Numbered from the stretch's first letter, positions 36,036 through 44,732 are shown. The stretch is DNA of 64,000 bases from Brachybacterium fresconis (GCF_017876515.1 NZ_JAGIOC010000001.1:744001-808000); one strand, 5' to 3'. Numbers and translations: made by a program. The notes: a model not told the origin generated them from the sequence alone.

Positions 36036-36965
36036 TCACGGAGCCGAAGTGTTCTTGAAGAATGCCTTGAGTGTCGAGGCGATCCGTTGCGGGTTGCCGC
36101 CATTTGCAGCCGAGAGGTGGCCGACCCCCTGCAATTGGATGCGGCGAGCGTTGGGCAGTTCACGTTCGAGCACGTTGAGGGCGGCGATCAGTGATTCGGC
36201 CGCACGGTCACCGCTCATAAGCAACGTTCTTGCATTTATAGTGGGGACCGCCGGGAGCATGGCACGGGCTTCACGAACGATTCGAGCGTCTTGGCGGAAC
36301 GTGGGCAACAGCGTCTCAAGCCTTTCTCCGTCGGCTCCCCGACCCCAGCGCAGCGCGGTGGCCGCGACAAGTCTCAAGAGGACGCGAGGTGCGAGCTTGA
36401 CGGCCCAATGGTCGCCGACAACCTCAATCATCCGCGTGAGCGCGGCGACTTTCTGATCTGCTTCCAGCATCTGCGCCACGTCGTCTGTCCAGTCGAACGC
36501 CTCGTGATAGCCGGATGTTGCGAGTGGTGGCTCGTAGAGAGCTACAGAATCGATGTGGTTCGGTTCGATCTGGGCCGCTTTCAGGGCGATGAGCGCACCG
36601 CTTGAGAGGCCAAACAGATGGTGCGCATTCATGGTCTTGGCGACATTGAGTACATCTTCAGCCTCGGCGTCCATGCCGCCCAGGGACGAAAGATTGGAGC
36701 TTGCGCCGCGCCCACGCCGGTCGATTGTGATCGTTGTGAATGTTGTCGCCAAGAATGCGGCGAGCCGGTCGAGGTCGGCGGCAGTCTGCATACCGCCGGG
36801 CACGAGGACGACTCCCGGACCGTGACCCCGCACGCGAACCGATACCGGCGTAGCTCCGCTCTCGATGACGATATCCGTGCCCTTCTGACCGCTCCGCTTT
36901 ATCCGCGATTTGCGAGCAGCCTGTGTCTGGTCAAGCGGTGCCTTCCACTGTTGCAGCTTGGTCAT
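36036..36965 (-). CDS. Alpha/beta hydrolase fused in frame to a monooxygenase tail
   Basis: From about residue 28 this is an alpha/beta hydrolase: GPGVVLVPGGMQTAADLDRL, TITIDRRGRGASSN, the nucleophile elbow FGLSSGALIALK (Ser), a probable acid in LMSGDRAAE and His in GVGHLSAANGG. The first 28 residues (MTKLQQWKAPLDQTQAARKS) look like the C-terminus of the flavin monooxygenase whose frame runs straight into the hydrolase without a stop. The ATG at 36965 is the nearest usable start. So either the hydrolase has lost its own start or a deletion fused the two genes. Confidence 0.7.
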   Translation of the reverse strand: MTKLQQWKAPLDQTQAARKSRIKRSGQKGTDIVIESGATPVSVRVRGHGPGVVLVPGGMQTAADLDRLAAFLATTFTTITIDRRGRGASSNLSSLGGMDAEAEDVLNVAKTMNAHHLFGLSSGALIALKAAQIEPNHIDSVALYEPPLATSGYHEAFDWTDDVAQMLEADQKVAALTRMIEVVGDHWAVKLAPRVLLRLVAATALRWGRGADGERLETLLPTFRQDARIVREARAMLPAVPTINARTLLMSGDRAAESLIAALNVLERELPNARRIQLQGVGHLSAANGGNPQRIASTLKAFFKNTSAP

Positions 36966-38076
36966 GGCGCCGGCGATCAGTGGGGACGGTGCGGCACGGA
37001 GCCCGGTATCGCGCAGACGGACGGCGAGCGGGCTTGCCGCCTGTGCGACGCGTCCAGTGAGGCGTGACTGGCGCCATAGTCCATGGGTGCGCGAATGTCG
37101 AAGACGATCGAACTGTTGGAGGATTCGATCGAGGTCATCTGCGTTGGCACCGCGCAGGAGCAGGGTCAGGGTGGCGGCGTCCTCGATGGCCTGACCTGCG
37201 CCTTGGCCGAGGTCGGGAGTCATCGCGTGGGCGGCGTCTCCGAGTAGTACGCCTCGACGGTGGACGAAGGTCGCGGGGAAGGCGGCGAGGTCGTAGATGT
37301 CGTGCCGGAGGATTTGCTGCGGTGGTGTCCCGTCGATCAGTTCCTTGATCGGGGTGTGCCAGGAGTCGAAGAGGCGGTGGAGGGTGTCTGAAACGTCGGC
37401 GTCGACAACGTCATGACCAACTACAACTAGGCGGCGTCGTGCGGGTGGCGAACCAGTAGACCCGGTCGTCGGGGAGCGGCACGATCCCGAAGCGTGCGCC
37501 TCGCCCCCAGGTTTCTCCGGCCTCGTCCGAGAGGTGCCCGGTGGAGGTCGTGACGCCGCGCCAGGCGGTGTATCCGGCGTAGCGGAGTCCTCGATCCAGC
37601 CCCCATCGCGCGCGGGCAACGCTGTGGATGCCATCGGCGGCGATCACCAGGTCGAAGCGCTCCTCGTGGCCGTCGATGCTCAGCACCGGCAATCCGTCGG
37701 CGGACGTTCGTGCCGTCTGGGCGAGGTGGAGCGTTTCCGGCTCCAGGCGCTGCACGAGCACCCGATGCAGGTCATTGCGGTGCAGGCTTCGCACGCTCGG
37801 GGATTCAGCAGGCTGCAGGGAGACCAGCCATCGGCCGGACGGTTGACGTTGGCCTGAGCGCAACCGCCCCAAGGCGGTACTGCTCACCTCCCGCACCAGC
37901 TCACCGAGCCCGATCACCTCCAAAGCCGCGATTGCGTTGCCAAAAAGGGTGAGTCCAGCGCCGGCCGCTCCTGCATCGGGGCGTCGCTCGTAGATGGAAA
38001 CGTCATGCCCATCCGCTTGCAGGCCCGCTGCGGCGACCAGGCCTCCGATTCCGGCCCCGACGATCCCGATGCGCAT
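36966..38076 (-). pseudogene. FAD-dependent monooxygenase disrupted by an IS481-end footprint
   Basis: The N-terminal half (38076 to 37440) is a class-A flavin monooxygenase: MRIGIVGAGIGGLVAAAGLQ, RNDLHRVLVQRL, VIAADGIHS and GIVPLPDDRVYWFATRTTPP. Immediately after TTPP the frame is broken by a 29-bp piece identical to the end of the IS481 element (37397-37425). The C-terminal half (VSDTLHRLFDSWHTPIKELI, VLLGDAAHAMTPDLGQGAGQ) continues in another frame and runs into the hydrolase gene. The enzyme is therefore almost certainly inactive. The MarR gene upstream on the same strand was probably its regulator. Confidence 0.85.
37397..37425. repeat. 29-bp solo right end of the IS481 element
   Basis: These 29 bases, starting CGGCGTCGACAACGTCATGA, are identical to positions 43132-43160, the right end of the IS481 element. 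They are followed by ACTAGG (37426-37431), a perfect NCTAGN target. No left end or transposase remains. The insertion took place inside the monooxygenase gene and was followed by deletion of nearly all of the element. Confidence 0.85.
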
Positions 38077-38105
38077 TCGGTTCCCCTCCGCGTCTCGAAG
38101 CCGCC

Positions 38106-38561
38106 TCAGCGAGCCGCGCTCTCAGCGTCTGCCGGAGTCTCAAGGGCCTGGGCGATATCGGTGATCGAACTCAGGAACGCCTGTGCCTGTTCGGGTGGCC
38201 AGCGGTCGAATACCGCATGGAGTTGGTCGATGCTCTCGGCGTAGAGCGCGTTGAAGCGTTCCACGCTGGTGGCATGGATACGGATCGAACGGCGATCGTT
38301 CGCGTCTGGGCGACGCTCGATCCACCCCTCCTTTTCGAGCCGCGTGAGTACCCCGGTCATGGTCGCCAGATGCGTGTTCGTTCTCCGTGCGAGTGTTGTC
38401 GGGGACTGCGGCCCCTCACGGTTGAGCACTTCGAGCACCGTGAGGTCGCTGTCTTTGAGGTGAGCGGCTTCCGCAACTACGCGATCACGTGCCGCCAGGT
38501 CCGTGCGGAGTCGCCTGAGCGCGAGCAGGAGCGGTTCGTGGGCGTGCGGTGAAGCGTTCAC
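38106..38561 (-). CDS. MarR-family transcriptional regulator
   Basis: A 151-residue MarR protein: LKDSDLTVLEVLNREGPQSP, TTLARRTNTHLATMTGVLTR and the wing EGWIERRPDANDRRSIRIHA. The GTG at 38561 is set by AAGGAGG 10 bp upstream. Its first bases overlap the stop of the 38558-39211 gene (GTGA), so both are co-transcribed. Likely control point for the minus-strand monooxygenase cluster. Confidence 0.88.
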   Translation of the reverse strand: MNASPHAHEPLLLALRRLRTDLAARDRVVAEAAHLKDSDLTVLEVLNREGPQSPTTLARRTNTHLATMTGVLTRLEKEGWIERRPDANDRRSIRIHATSVERFNALYAESIDQLHAVFDRWPPEQAQAFLSSITDIAQALETPADAESAAR

Positions 38562-39211
38562 GCTCCCAACCTCCTTGCAATGAGCGGGAACGGTTCGATC
38601 CCGACGTTGTGCAGTTGCTTGCGCACGACACTGTAGAAGCTCGGGCGAAGCAACTGTCCGGCCAAGAACGGCACGGTCTTCCCAGGGAGCACGGCGTAGT
38701 TCATGATCAAAAACGGAGCATCTGGGGTGAACTCGAGCAACGTCGAATTGTCGACTTTGAGCGCTCGCGCATACCACTCGGAGACAGACTTCCATGCCTC
38801 GACCGCGTTCTCGGAACTCGTCTCCCCAGCAAAATGGTTCAGCAGGATTTCTCCGTCCTGCCCCTCGGTATCGCCAAAGCGACCACCGTTGCGCGCCGTC
38901 ATCGCCAGTTCAGGCGATGGGAACCCGAGGGCCGTCGTGCGCTCGACCAGGGAGTCGCGCATCGGTTCCGCAGCGTGGACGAGCAGCGCGAGGTCGTACT
39001 GCGGCCCGCCTTTGACCGGCACGATCACGGTGACGCCGAGAGCGTGTGCGGTCGTCGCCCCCTCGTCGCGGAGCTTCTTCGCCAGGTTCACCAGCCGGTG
39101 ATCGTAGTCGGCTCGTCGGCTGCTGGCCTTCACGAACGGGCCTCTCGTGCTCAAGTCGATGTTCCATGCCAGGTGGGTGAACCACCCGTCGAGCGGGGCA
39201 TCGAAGTTCAT
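38558..39211 (-). CDS. Conserved protein of unknown function, coupled to MarR
   Basis: A 217-residue protein with no signal peptide or transmembrane helix. Regions that look conserved include LDGWFTHLAWNIDLSTRGPF, VTVIVPVKGGPQYDLALLVH and LIMNYAVLPGKTVPFLAGQL. I do not recognise the family; an EthD/Dabb-like or antibiotic-biosynthesis-type fold is only a guess. It is first in the minus-strand operon and overlaps the MarR gene, so it may be the small-molecule enzyme or binding partner. Confidence 0.6.
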   Translation of the reverse strand: MNFDAPLDGWFTHLAWNIDLSTRGPFVKASSRRADYDHRLVNLAKKLRDEGATTAHALGVTVIVPVKGGPQYDLALLVHAAEPMRDSLVERTTALGFPSPELAMTARNGGRFGDTEGQDGEILLNHFAGETSSENAVEAWKSVSEWYARALKVDNSTLLEFTPDAPFLIMNYAVLPGKTVPFLAGQLLRPSFYSVVRKQLHNVGIEPFPLIARRLGA

Positions 39212-39223
39212 CCTGCGCCTCCC

Positions 39224-39247
39224 TAGGTATTACGTGTTTCATACTAT
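39224..39247. promoter_or_regulatory. AT-rich promoter/operator of the MarR-linked operon
   Basis: Between the start at 39211 and the next gene end at 39295, GTAT and ATAC half-sites flank a 10-bp centre (GTATTACGTGTTTCATAC, 39227-39244), followed by TATATG. The stretch is unusually AT-rich for this DNA. It is a plausible MarR operator overlapping the operon promoter, though only 4-bp arms are perfect. Confidence 0.35.
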
Positions 39248-39294
39248 ATGACGCTCGTAGTAAAACTGCAAGGGCTGCAATCCCTCGATACGCG

Positions 39295-40047
39295 CTACTT
39301 GCCGGATGCTTCCTCAGCAGCGTTATGCGCGAGCACGAGGCTGCGAGGAGTCTCGACGATGTGCCAGAGGATGAGGGCCATGACGTTGAGCCCGGCCTGC
39401 CATGCATGGTGGGCCGGTGCTCGTTCGTTCGCTGCCGCCTCGGTGTGTTCGACCGTTCGGGCGAGGGTGTAGGCGAGCGAGGGCACGATGAGCGCGGCGA
39501 GGATGAGGCCGAGCGGTGCACCCAGCACCGAGGTCGCACCTTGCCCCCATGCGGTCTGTTCGGGGATGAAGTCCATCTCCATGAGTGTGAGGTTGTGCAG
39601 CATGAATACCGCGTATCCGCCCGCCACAAACAGCAGCGTGCGCGCGCCTCGTCGGAGACGCCGAATCTGCACGGTCGCGGCAAGCGGCAAGAATGCGACG
39701 ACAACGGAGAGTGCCGCGAATGCGACCTGCAGCACGACTCCCGGCATGCGTCCCTCAAAGTAGGTGGCGATCCCCCCGAGAAACAATCCCTCGGCAGCTA
39801 CTGCCACGATAATCAGGCTCGGGGTCAAACGTTTCTGATCGCGCAACAGCGTGAACGCGACAACGCCAGCAAAAAGGCCGATCAACCAAGGCAGTACCGT
39901 GACGGCCTGGGGGTCTCCGGCGGTCACGGCAGGTGCGAGGGTCAAGAGGATGCCCGCGATCGCCGCGATGTGCAGAATCACGAACAGCAACAGCGTTCTC
40001 CAAAGCATCCGACGCACAGACATTGGGGACGCTTGTTCGGCCGTCAT
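39295..40047 (-). CDS. Seven-helix membrane protein of unknown function
   Basis: A 250-residue integral membrane protein with about seven transmembrane helices, beginning MTAEQASPMSVRRMLWRTLL. Helices are visible at LLFVILHIAAIAGILLTL, VLPWLIGLFAGVVAFTLL, LIIVAVAAEGLFLGGIATYF, VAFAALSVVVAFLPLAATVQ and others, with an amphipathic C-terminus. The start overlaps the stop of the four-helix gene upstream (ATGA). No catalytic or transport motif is recognised. Confidence 0.7.
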   Translation of the reverse strand: MTAEQASPMSVRRMLWRTLLLFVILHIAAIAGILLTLAPAVTAGDPQAVTVLPWLIGLFAGVVAFTLLRDQKRLTPSLIIVAVAAEGLFLGGIATYFEGRMPGVVLQVAFAALSVVVAFLPLAATVQIRRLRRGARTLLFVAGGYAVFMLHNLTLMEMDFIPEQTAWGQGATSVLGAPLGLILAALIVPSLAYTLARTVEHTEAAANERAPAHHAWQAGLNVMALILWHIVETPRSLVLAHNAAEEASGK

Positions 40048-40394
40048 ACCAGGACTGCAATGCCGGTATTGAGCAGCGTCAGCAGCCCAATAGACCAGAA
40101 CAGGATCGACGAGTTCGGCTTCTTCCGGCGATGGCGGGCACCGCCGATCCCGAGCAGCGCGCCGATCATGACGAGCACGACGAGCTTGACGCCGATCTTC
40201 ATGTAGTTCAGATCGCCGTCGAGCCCCCAGGGGGCGGCGAGTGCCATGCCGGTGACCAGGGCCGCAACCAGTCCCCACTGCATGAGTCCGGTAACCCGCT
40301 GCCGCTTGCTGAGCAGTTCAGCGAACCACGCCCCGAAGAGCATGGCAAAGCTGATCAGGTGCAGGACGATGACGATGCCGCGTAGGGCTTCCAT
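40044..40394 (-). CDS. Four-helix membrane protein of unknown function
   Basis: A 116-residue membrane protein with four helices: IVIVLHLISFAMLFGAWFAE, WGLVAALVTGMALAAPWGL, MKIGVKLVVLVMIGALLGIG and ILFWSIGLLTLLNTGIAVLV. The pattern is that of CopD/DUF2269-like or respiratory-type small membrane proteins. The start at 40394 follows GGAGCTACGGAAG. It forms an operon with the seven-helix protein. Confidence 0.68.
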   Translation of the reverse strand: MEALRGIVIVLHLISFAMLFGAWFAELLSKRQRVTGLMQWGLVAALVTGMALAAPWGLDGDLNYMKIGVKLVVLVMIGALLGIGGARHRRKKPNSSILFWSIGLLTLLNTGIAVLV

Positions 40395-40454
40395 TCTTCC
40401 GTAGCTCCTTCCAGAGCGGCTAAGCAGCGACGTGACGTAACAAGCGAAGGCTGA

Positions 40455-41090
40455 TCAGTTGGCGACGTAAACATGCTTGCGGCCAAGGCCATCTCGTTCG
40501 GCAATATCCAGCAGAGCCGTCGCCATGTCCGGCGCCGTGATCATCCAGCCACGCGGAAGCGGCTTCTCCTCATCGAGCCGATAGCGGCCCTTCGCGGCCG
40601 CTGGCCGTATACGAGGTGCGCGAATCGCAGTCCACTGAGCGGCGCTCTCCCAAAGCACGACATCCATGCGGCGCATGTCGTCATAGGTCGCGCCGATGAA
40701 CTTCTGCAACAGCGGCAGCACCACCCACAGTCTGAAGAGCCCTTGATGTGCCCAGTGCTCGGCCACCTCGGACGAGATGACCACGATCCGCTCGACGCCG
40801 TACTTATCCATCCCGGCGAGCAGGTTCCGGGCACCCTCGGAGTAGAGGGTCGTGGGCTGCTTGGAAGCGCCGATTCCAACGGTGCTCACCACGGCGTCGA
40901 CCCCCTCAAGAAGCGGTTCGACCGACGCCGCGTCGAGGATGTCGCCTTGCGCCCTAGTAAGGCGCGGATGTTCGATAGCGAGCTTCGCCAGGTTTCTCGC
41001 GATCGCGACGACCTCGTGCCCGCGCCCGAGCGCCTGTTCCACCACATGACCACCGACCATGCCGGTCGCCCCCGGTACCAGAATCCTCAC
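40455..41090 (-). CDS. NAD(P)-binding SDR/epimerase-like protein
   Basis: A 211-residue Rossmann protein of the atypical SDR group: VRILVPGATGMVGGHVVEQA (dinucleotide motif GATGMVGG), GDILDAASVEPLLEGVDAVV and VERIVVISSEVAEHW. Related proteins act as NAD(P)H-binding regulators or reductases. The GTG at 41090 follows GGAGACAAG. It is divergent from a MarR gene, with two palindromes between, so MarR probably controls it. Confidence 0.82.
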   Translation of the reverse strand: MRILVPGATGMVGGHVVEQALGRGHEVVAIARNLAKLAIEHPRLTRAQGDILDAASVEPLLEGVDAVVSTVGIGASKQPTTLYSEGARNLLAGMDKYGVERIVVISSEVAEHWAHQGLFRLWVVLPLLQKFIGATYDDMRRMDVVLWESAAQWTAIRAPRIRPAAAKGRYRLDEEKPLPRGWMITAPDMATALLDIAERDGLGRKHVYVAN

Positions 41091-41125
41091 CTTGTCTCCG
41101 CCCTCTCGCCCATGCAGTACACTTA

Positions 41126-41154
41126 CGGGATGATCCCGAACCGGGGTATTCCCG
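41126..41154. promoter_or_regulatory. Twin CGGG..CCCG palindromes in the divergent MarR/SDR promoter
   Basis: CGGGATGATCCCG (41126-41138, perfect) and CGGGGTATTCCCG (41142-41154, perfect outer arms) lie 16 bp apart centre to centre, one and a half helical turns. They sit 33-61 bp upstream of the MarR ATG and 36-64 bp upstream of the SDR start. This is a typical MarR operator arrangement for both divergent genes. Confidence 0.6.
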
Positions 41155-41186
41155 AACGTGGAACAGTGTAGCAAAGGAGTGTCAAC

Positions 41187-41633
41187 ATGAGCGACGAGCT
41201 GGTGGGACAGGTGCGGGCAGCGCTGCAGCGCCAGTTGGTGCACGCGATCCTGGACAACGAGCGGGTGGCCAGGGAGCACGGGCTGCGGGTCACTGACCTC
41301 CAGACCCTGCACCTCATGGTGCTGCGCGAAGACGTGCGGACGCCGCGACTGATCAGCGACACCACGGGGATGCCGACCAGCACGGTCACGAAGCTGATCG
41401 ATCGGCTTGAGCAGGCCGGGTACGTGCGTCGTGCTCCTGACCCCGCAGATCGCCGTAAGACGCGAATTGAGCTCGTGCCCGACGCGATCGCTCCGCTCCA
41501 GACGCTATATGGGAACGCTGACGCTGAGTTCGATGCGCTTAGCCGACAGTTCAGTTCGAGTGAACTCAAGGTCGTCATTCGCTATTTAGAAGCGGTAAGT
41601 GGGTTCTACGGACCGGACGACCCAATGGGTTGA
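41187..41633 (+). CDS. MarR-family transcriptional regulator
   Basis: A 148-residue MarR protein: GLRVTDLQTLHLMVLREDVR, ISDTTGMPTSTVTKLIDRLE and the wing APDPADRRKTRIELVP. The ATG at 41187 follows AAAGGAG. It is divergent from the SDR gene and 52 bp upstream of the broken AraC gene, which may once have been in the same transcript. Ligand unknown. Confidence 0.88.
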   Translation: MSDELVGQVRAALQRQLVHAILDNERVAREHGLRVTDLQTLHLMVLREDVRTPRLISDTTGMPTSTVTKLIDRLEQAGYVRRAPDPADRRKTRIELVPDAIAPLQTLYGNADAEFDALSRQFSSSELKVVIRYLEAVSGFYGPDDPMG

Positions 41634-42053
41634 GTCGGGCGAGAGCCATGCGGAAGAAGTGCCGGCGCCTTTGCCGCGAGCGAGTGTGGTCAACCTTCCT
41701 TCGTTGAGCAGATATCAGGTTCTGCTTGCTCGCACTGACACGATCCATCGTCCTATCGGACCGTTGGCGTATGACTGCGTGAAGGTCATCGTGGTCAGGG
41801 ACGGTACGGCTGTCCTCTTCAGCGAGTTCGGGCAGAAGCCCGTGCGTGCCGGCGATGTGATCCTGCTCGGGCCGAACGTCTTGTGCGGGTCCGAGCCCGA
41901 GGGGCACATCACGGTCACCACGATCTACGCGGACACCGATTACGTGATCGACCAGGCCTTCTGGCAGTACGCCGGCATTCTGCACGACCGGCTCGACACG
42001 CCAGTGTTCGTCAAGGAGACCTTCACCGAACCAGCGCAGATCATTCGCCTAGG

Positions 42054-43160
42054 TGTTGCGGGTCATGACGTTGTGGACACCGCGTAGGGGATGAAGGAAC
42101 GGGCCCCTGGACTGCACGATGGGTGGTGTCTAGACAGCCATCTCGCAGCAGGAGGCCCGTTCCATGCACCACCGTAATGCCCCATTGACCGTCGTCGGAA
42201 GACAGCGAGCAGTCGCCCAGGTCGTCGACTCCGGCCGCCCGATCGCGCACGTCGCAGCCGAGTTCCGCATCGCCCGCACCACGCTCTCGAAATGGGTCGG
42301 CCGCTTCCGCGAGCACGGTGAGGCTGGGCTCGAGGACCACTCCAGCGCGCCAGCGAACCGCCCCACCCGCCTCCCGATCTGGGCGCTCGAGTTGATCGAG
42401 TCCTGGCGGCGGAAGAAGAAATGGTCCGCGCGCCGGATCACTCGCGAGCTCGCCGACGGGCATGGCTTCGCATGCTGCGTGCGGACCGTGACGCGGTGGC
42501 TGGACCGCCTGGGATTGAACCGGATCCGCGACATCACCCCGGACGGTGAAAACCTCCGCTCACCAGGGAAGATCATCGCCCGCTATCCCGGCCACATGGT
42601 CCACATGGACGTCAAGAAGGTCGGCAAGCTCCGAGACGGCGGCGGGTGGTGGGCCCATGGCCGAGGCTCCGTCCAGGACAAGAAGAAGCATGGCCAGAGA
42701 GTCGGCTACGCCTACCTCCACTCGATCATCGACGGGTTCTCCCGCCTCGCCTACACCGAAGCGCTCGAGGACGAAAAAGCCTCTACGACCATCGGTTTCT
42801 TCCACCGCGCCCGAGTGTTCTTCGCTGCCCACGGCATCACGAGGATCTCCCGCCTGGTCACCGACAACGGCGCGAACTACACCTCGAAGGCATTCCGCCG
42901 CTCGACCCGCGCGTTCATCGGCCGTCACCAGCGCACGAAGATCTACACGCCCCGCCACAACGGGAAGATCGAGCGCTACCAGCGGATCCTGGCCGACGAG
43001 TGTCTCTACGCCCGCCCCTACGCCTCCGAGAACGAACGGCGAGAGGCCATCGCGGTCTGGGTCCATCACTATGACTACCATCGCCCCCACACCGCCTGCG
43101 GCGACCAACCCCCGGCCTCACGCCTCCACACCGGCGTCGACAACGTCATGACCAACTACA
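42054..43160 (+). mobile_element. IS481-family insertion sequence inserted at CTAG
   Basis: The element is 1107 bp with ends TGTTGCGGGTCATGACGTTG (left) and a right end whose complement is TGTAGTTGGTCATGACGTTG; the inner GGTCATGACGTTGT is perfect. The left flank is CCTAGG (42048-42053), an NCTAGN target; the right flank is CCAGGC, one base short of a perfect duplicate. A second right end lies at 37397-37425. Confidence 0.88.
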
Positions 43161-43228
43161 CCAGGCGAGCATCACGCCGGTTTGCTCATGCCGTGGCTGG
43201 ACGAGCTGGTCGCTCTGAGCCTCGATGA
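42164..43228 (+). CDS. IS481-family transposase with read-through C-terminus
   Basis: A DDE transposase: HTH at the N-terminus (GRPIAHVAAEFRIARTTLSK), first Asp in HMVHMDVKKVG, second in LVTDNGANYTSK and Glu in HNGKIERYQRILADE. Within the element the frame ends VDNVMTNYT with no stop; at a proper NCTAGN target the TAG of the target would end translation. Here the right target copy has become CCAGG, so the frame runs 22 codons into the AraC gene (RRASRRFAHAVAGRAGRSEP). Normal length would be about 332 residues. Confidence 0.87.
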   Translation: MHHRNAPLTVVGRQRAVAQVVDSGRPIAHVAAEFRIARTTLSKWVGRFREHGEAGLEDHSSAPANRPTRLPIWALELIESWRRKKKWSARRITRELADGHGFACCVRTVTRWLDRLGLNRIRDITPDGENLRSPGKIIARYPGHMVHMDVKKVGKLRDGGGWWAHGRGSVQDKKKHGQRVGYAYLHSIIDGFSRLAYTEALEDEKASTTIGFFHRARVFFAAHGITRISRLVTDNGANYTSKAFRRSTRAFIGRHQRTKIYTPRHNGKIERYQRILADECLYARPYASENERREAIAVWVHHYDYHRPHTACGDQPPASRLHTGVDNVMTNYTRRASRRFAHAVAGRAGRSEPR

Positions 43229-43985
43229 CGCGCACGCTCGGTTCCATCGGATGCAGGCGTTGTGGTTCGCGGTGATGGACCGCATCGCCCCGCACATCCA
43301 TGTCACCTCTCACCGGGTCTCGCCGTCGCAGCGGGCACGAGGCGCCCCCGTGCATCCGCGGACACGTCGCTTCGCGCCGACACGGGCTGAAGCGGCCGAA
43401 GTGCGTGAAGCGCTCAGCGGCGCGATCGCCAGGCCGTGGACCTTGGGCGACTTCGCCGAGATGGTGCATCTGTCCACGAAGCAGCTCTCGCGCGTGTTCG
43501 TCGATGCCTACGGGAAGACGCCGCTGGCGTATCTGACGATGCTGCGAGTTGAGGAGATGGCCCGCCTGCTCCGGGAGACCGACCTGACGATCGAGCAGGC
43601 CGGCCGCCAAGTCGGGTGGCACTCTCGCAACCGCGCCTCCGACGCATTCCGGCAAGCAACCGGTATGACTCCGAGCAGGTATCGGAGGTTGCGGATCACG
43701 AAGGAACAGCGCTCGTCCTGAACTCAGGAGCCCCCGCGGGCGGTAGCGCAACCGGCCGTCATGGTGCGTTGCCTCAGAGGGGTTGCATCTGGCACGGCCG
43801 AGCCTGACGGTGTGCTCCCTCGCGGCGGTTACGGATCAGTTCGCTGCAACCCTCCTCGGGTGCAGCCCGTCGATGAATATTTGAAGCTGTGGAGGCCACC
43901 GGATATTGCCTCTGGGGGCCAGGGGTAGTGCCGGTGGGGGCCAGCGGTCGCGGCTGTCGGGGCCGCCGGCCTCCACCGGGGTTGG

Positions 43986-44732
43986 TTACTTGAGCGTGGC
44001 GACGTGCTCGCGCATGTTGTGGCTGCCGGTATCGACCCAGATGGTGTTGTGGACGATCCGGTCCATGATCGCGTCGGCGTGGACTCCGGAGCCGAGGCGT
44101 TGGTGCCAGTCCTTCTTCGCGTACTGGGTGCAGAACACGGTCGAGGCGTTGTCGTAGCGGTGTTCGAGGAGCTCCAGCAGCATGTAGCGCATGTCCGCGT
44201 CAGGGTGGTCCAGGAGCCACTCGTCGATCACCAGCAGGCTGAACGCTGCGTATTTCCGCAGGAACTTGTTCTTCCCCTGGGGCTTGTCGCGGGCCAGGGC
44301 CCAGGCCTCGGCGAGGTCGGGCATCCGGATGTAGTGGGCACGGATTCGGTGCTGGCAAGCCTGTTTGGCCAATGCGCATCCCAGATACGACTTCCCCGAG
44401 CCGGTGAAGCCCTGGAAGACGACGTTCTGCTGGCGGGCGATGAATGAGCACGTCGCGAGCTGGGTGATCACGTTGCGGTCCAGGCCGCGCTGCTCGATCA
44501 GGTCGAGCCGGCGGAGGTCAGCACCGGGGTAACGCAGTCTGGCCCGGCGGATCAGTCCTTCGACCTTCGCGTGGGTGAACATCGAGTGGGCCTCGTCGAC
44601 GGCGAGCTGGAGACGGTCTTCGAACCCCATCCCCAGCACGAGGTTCTCATCCTGGGTCTCGAACGCTTCCAGCAGCGGTGCCGCGCCCATCTCGCGCAGC
44701 TTGCGCTTGGTCTCGATATCGATGACGCTCAC
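43986..44732 (-). CDS. istB: IS21 helper ATPase (IstB type)
   Basis: A 248-residue AAA+ ATPase that assists the IstA transposase in target selection: Walker A FTGSGKSYLG, Walker B SLLVIDEWLL, sensor region STVFCTQYAKKDWHQRLGSG and the C-terminal DAIMDRIVHNTIWVDTGSHN. Its ATG overlaps the istA stop (4 bp). It is quite different in sequence from the IstB at 48206-48985. Confidence 0.93.
   Translation of the reverse strand: MSVIDIETKRKLREMGAAPLLEAFETQDENLVLGMGFEDRLQLAVDEAHSMFTHAKVEGLIRRARLRYPGADLRRLDLIEQRGLDRNVITQLATCSFIARQQNVVFQGFTGSGKSYLGCALAKQACQHRIRAHYIRMPDLAEAWALARDKPQGKNKFLRKYAAFSLLVIDEWLLDHPDADMRYMLLELLEHRYDNASTVFCTQYAKKDWHQRLGSGVHADAIMDRIVHNTIWVDTGSHNMREHVATLK

Larger units (their letters stand above)
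41686..43721 (+). pseudogene. AraC-family regulator (paralogue 2) split by IS481
   Basis: The N-terminal part (41686-42053) and the C-terminal part (43164-43721) together match the intact AraC protein at 32856-33779 closely, including YDCVKVIVVRDGTAVLFSEF and STKQLSRVFVDAYGKTPLAY. The 1107-bp IS481 element lies between RLG and EHHAG. Both halves remain open, so the interruption is recent. Start probably GTG at 41686; an earlier GTG at 41599 lies inside the MarR gene. Confidence 0.9.

Noticed and set aside
35936-36163. 75-residue minus-strand open frame
   Set aside because: It overlaps the end of the hydrolase gene in another frame and shows no motif or ribosome site.
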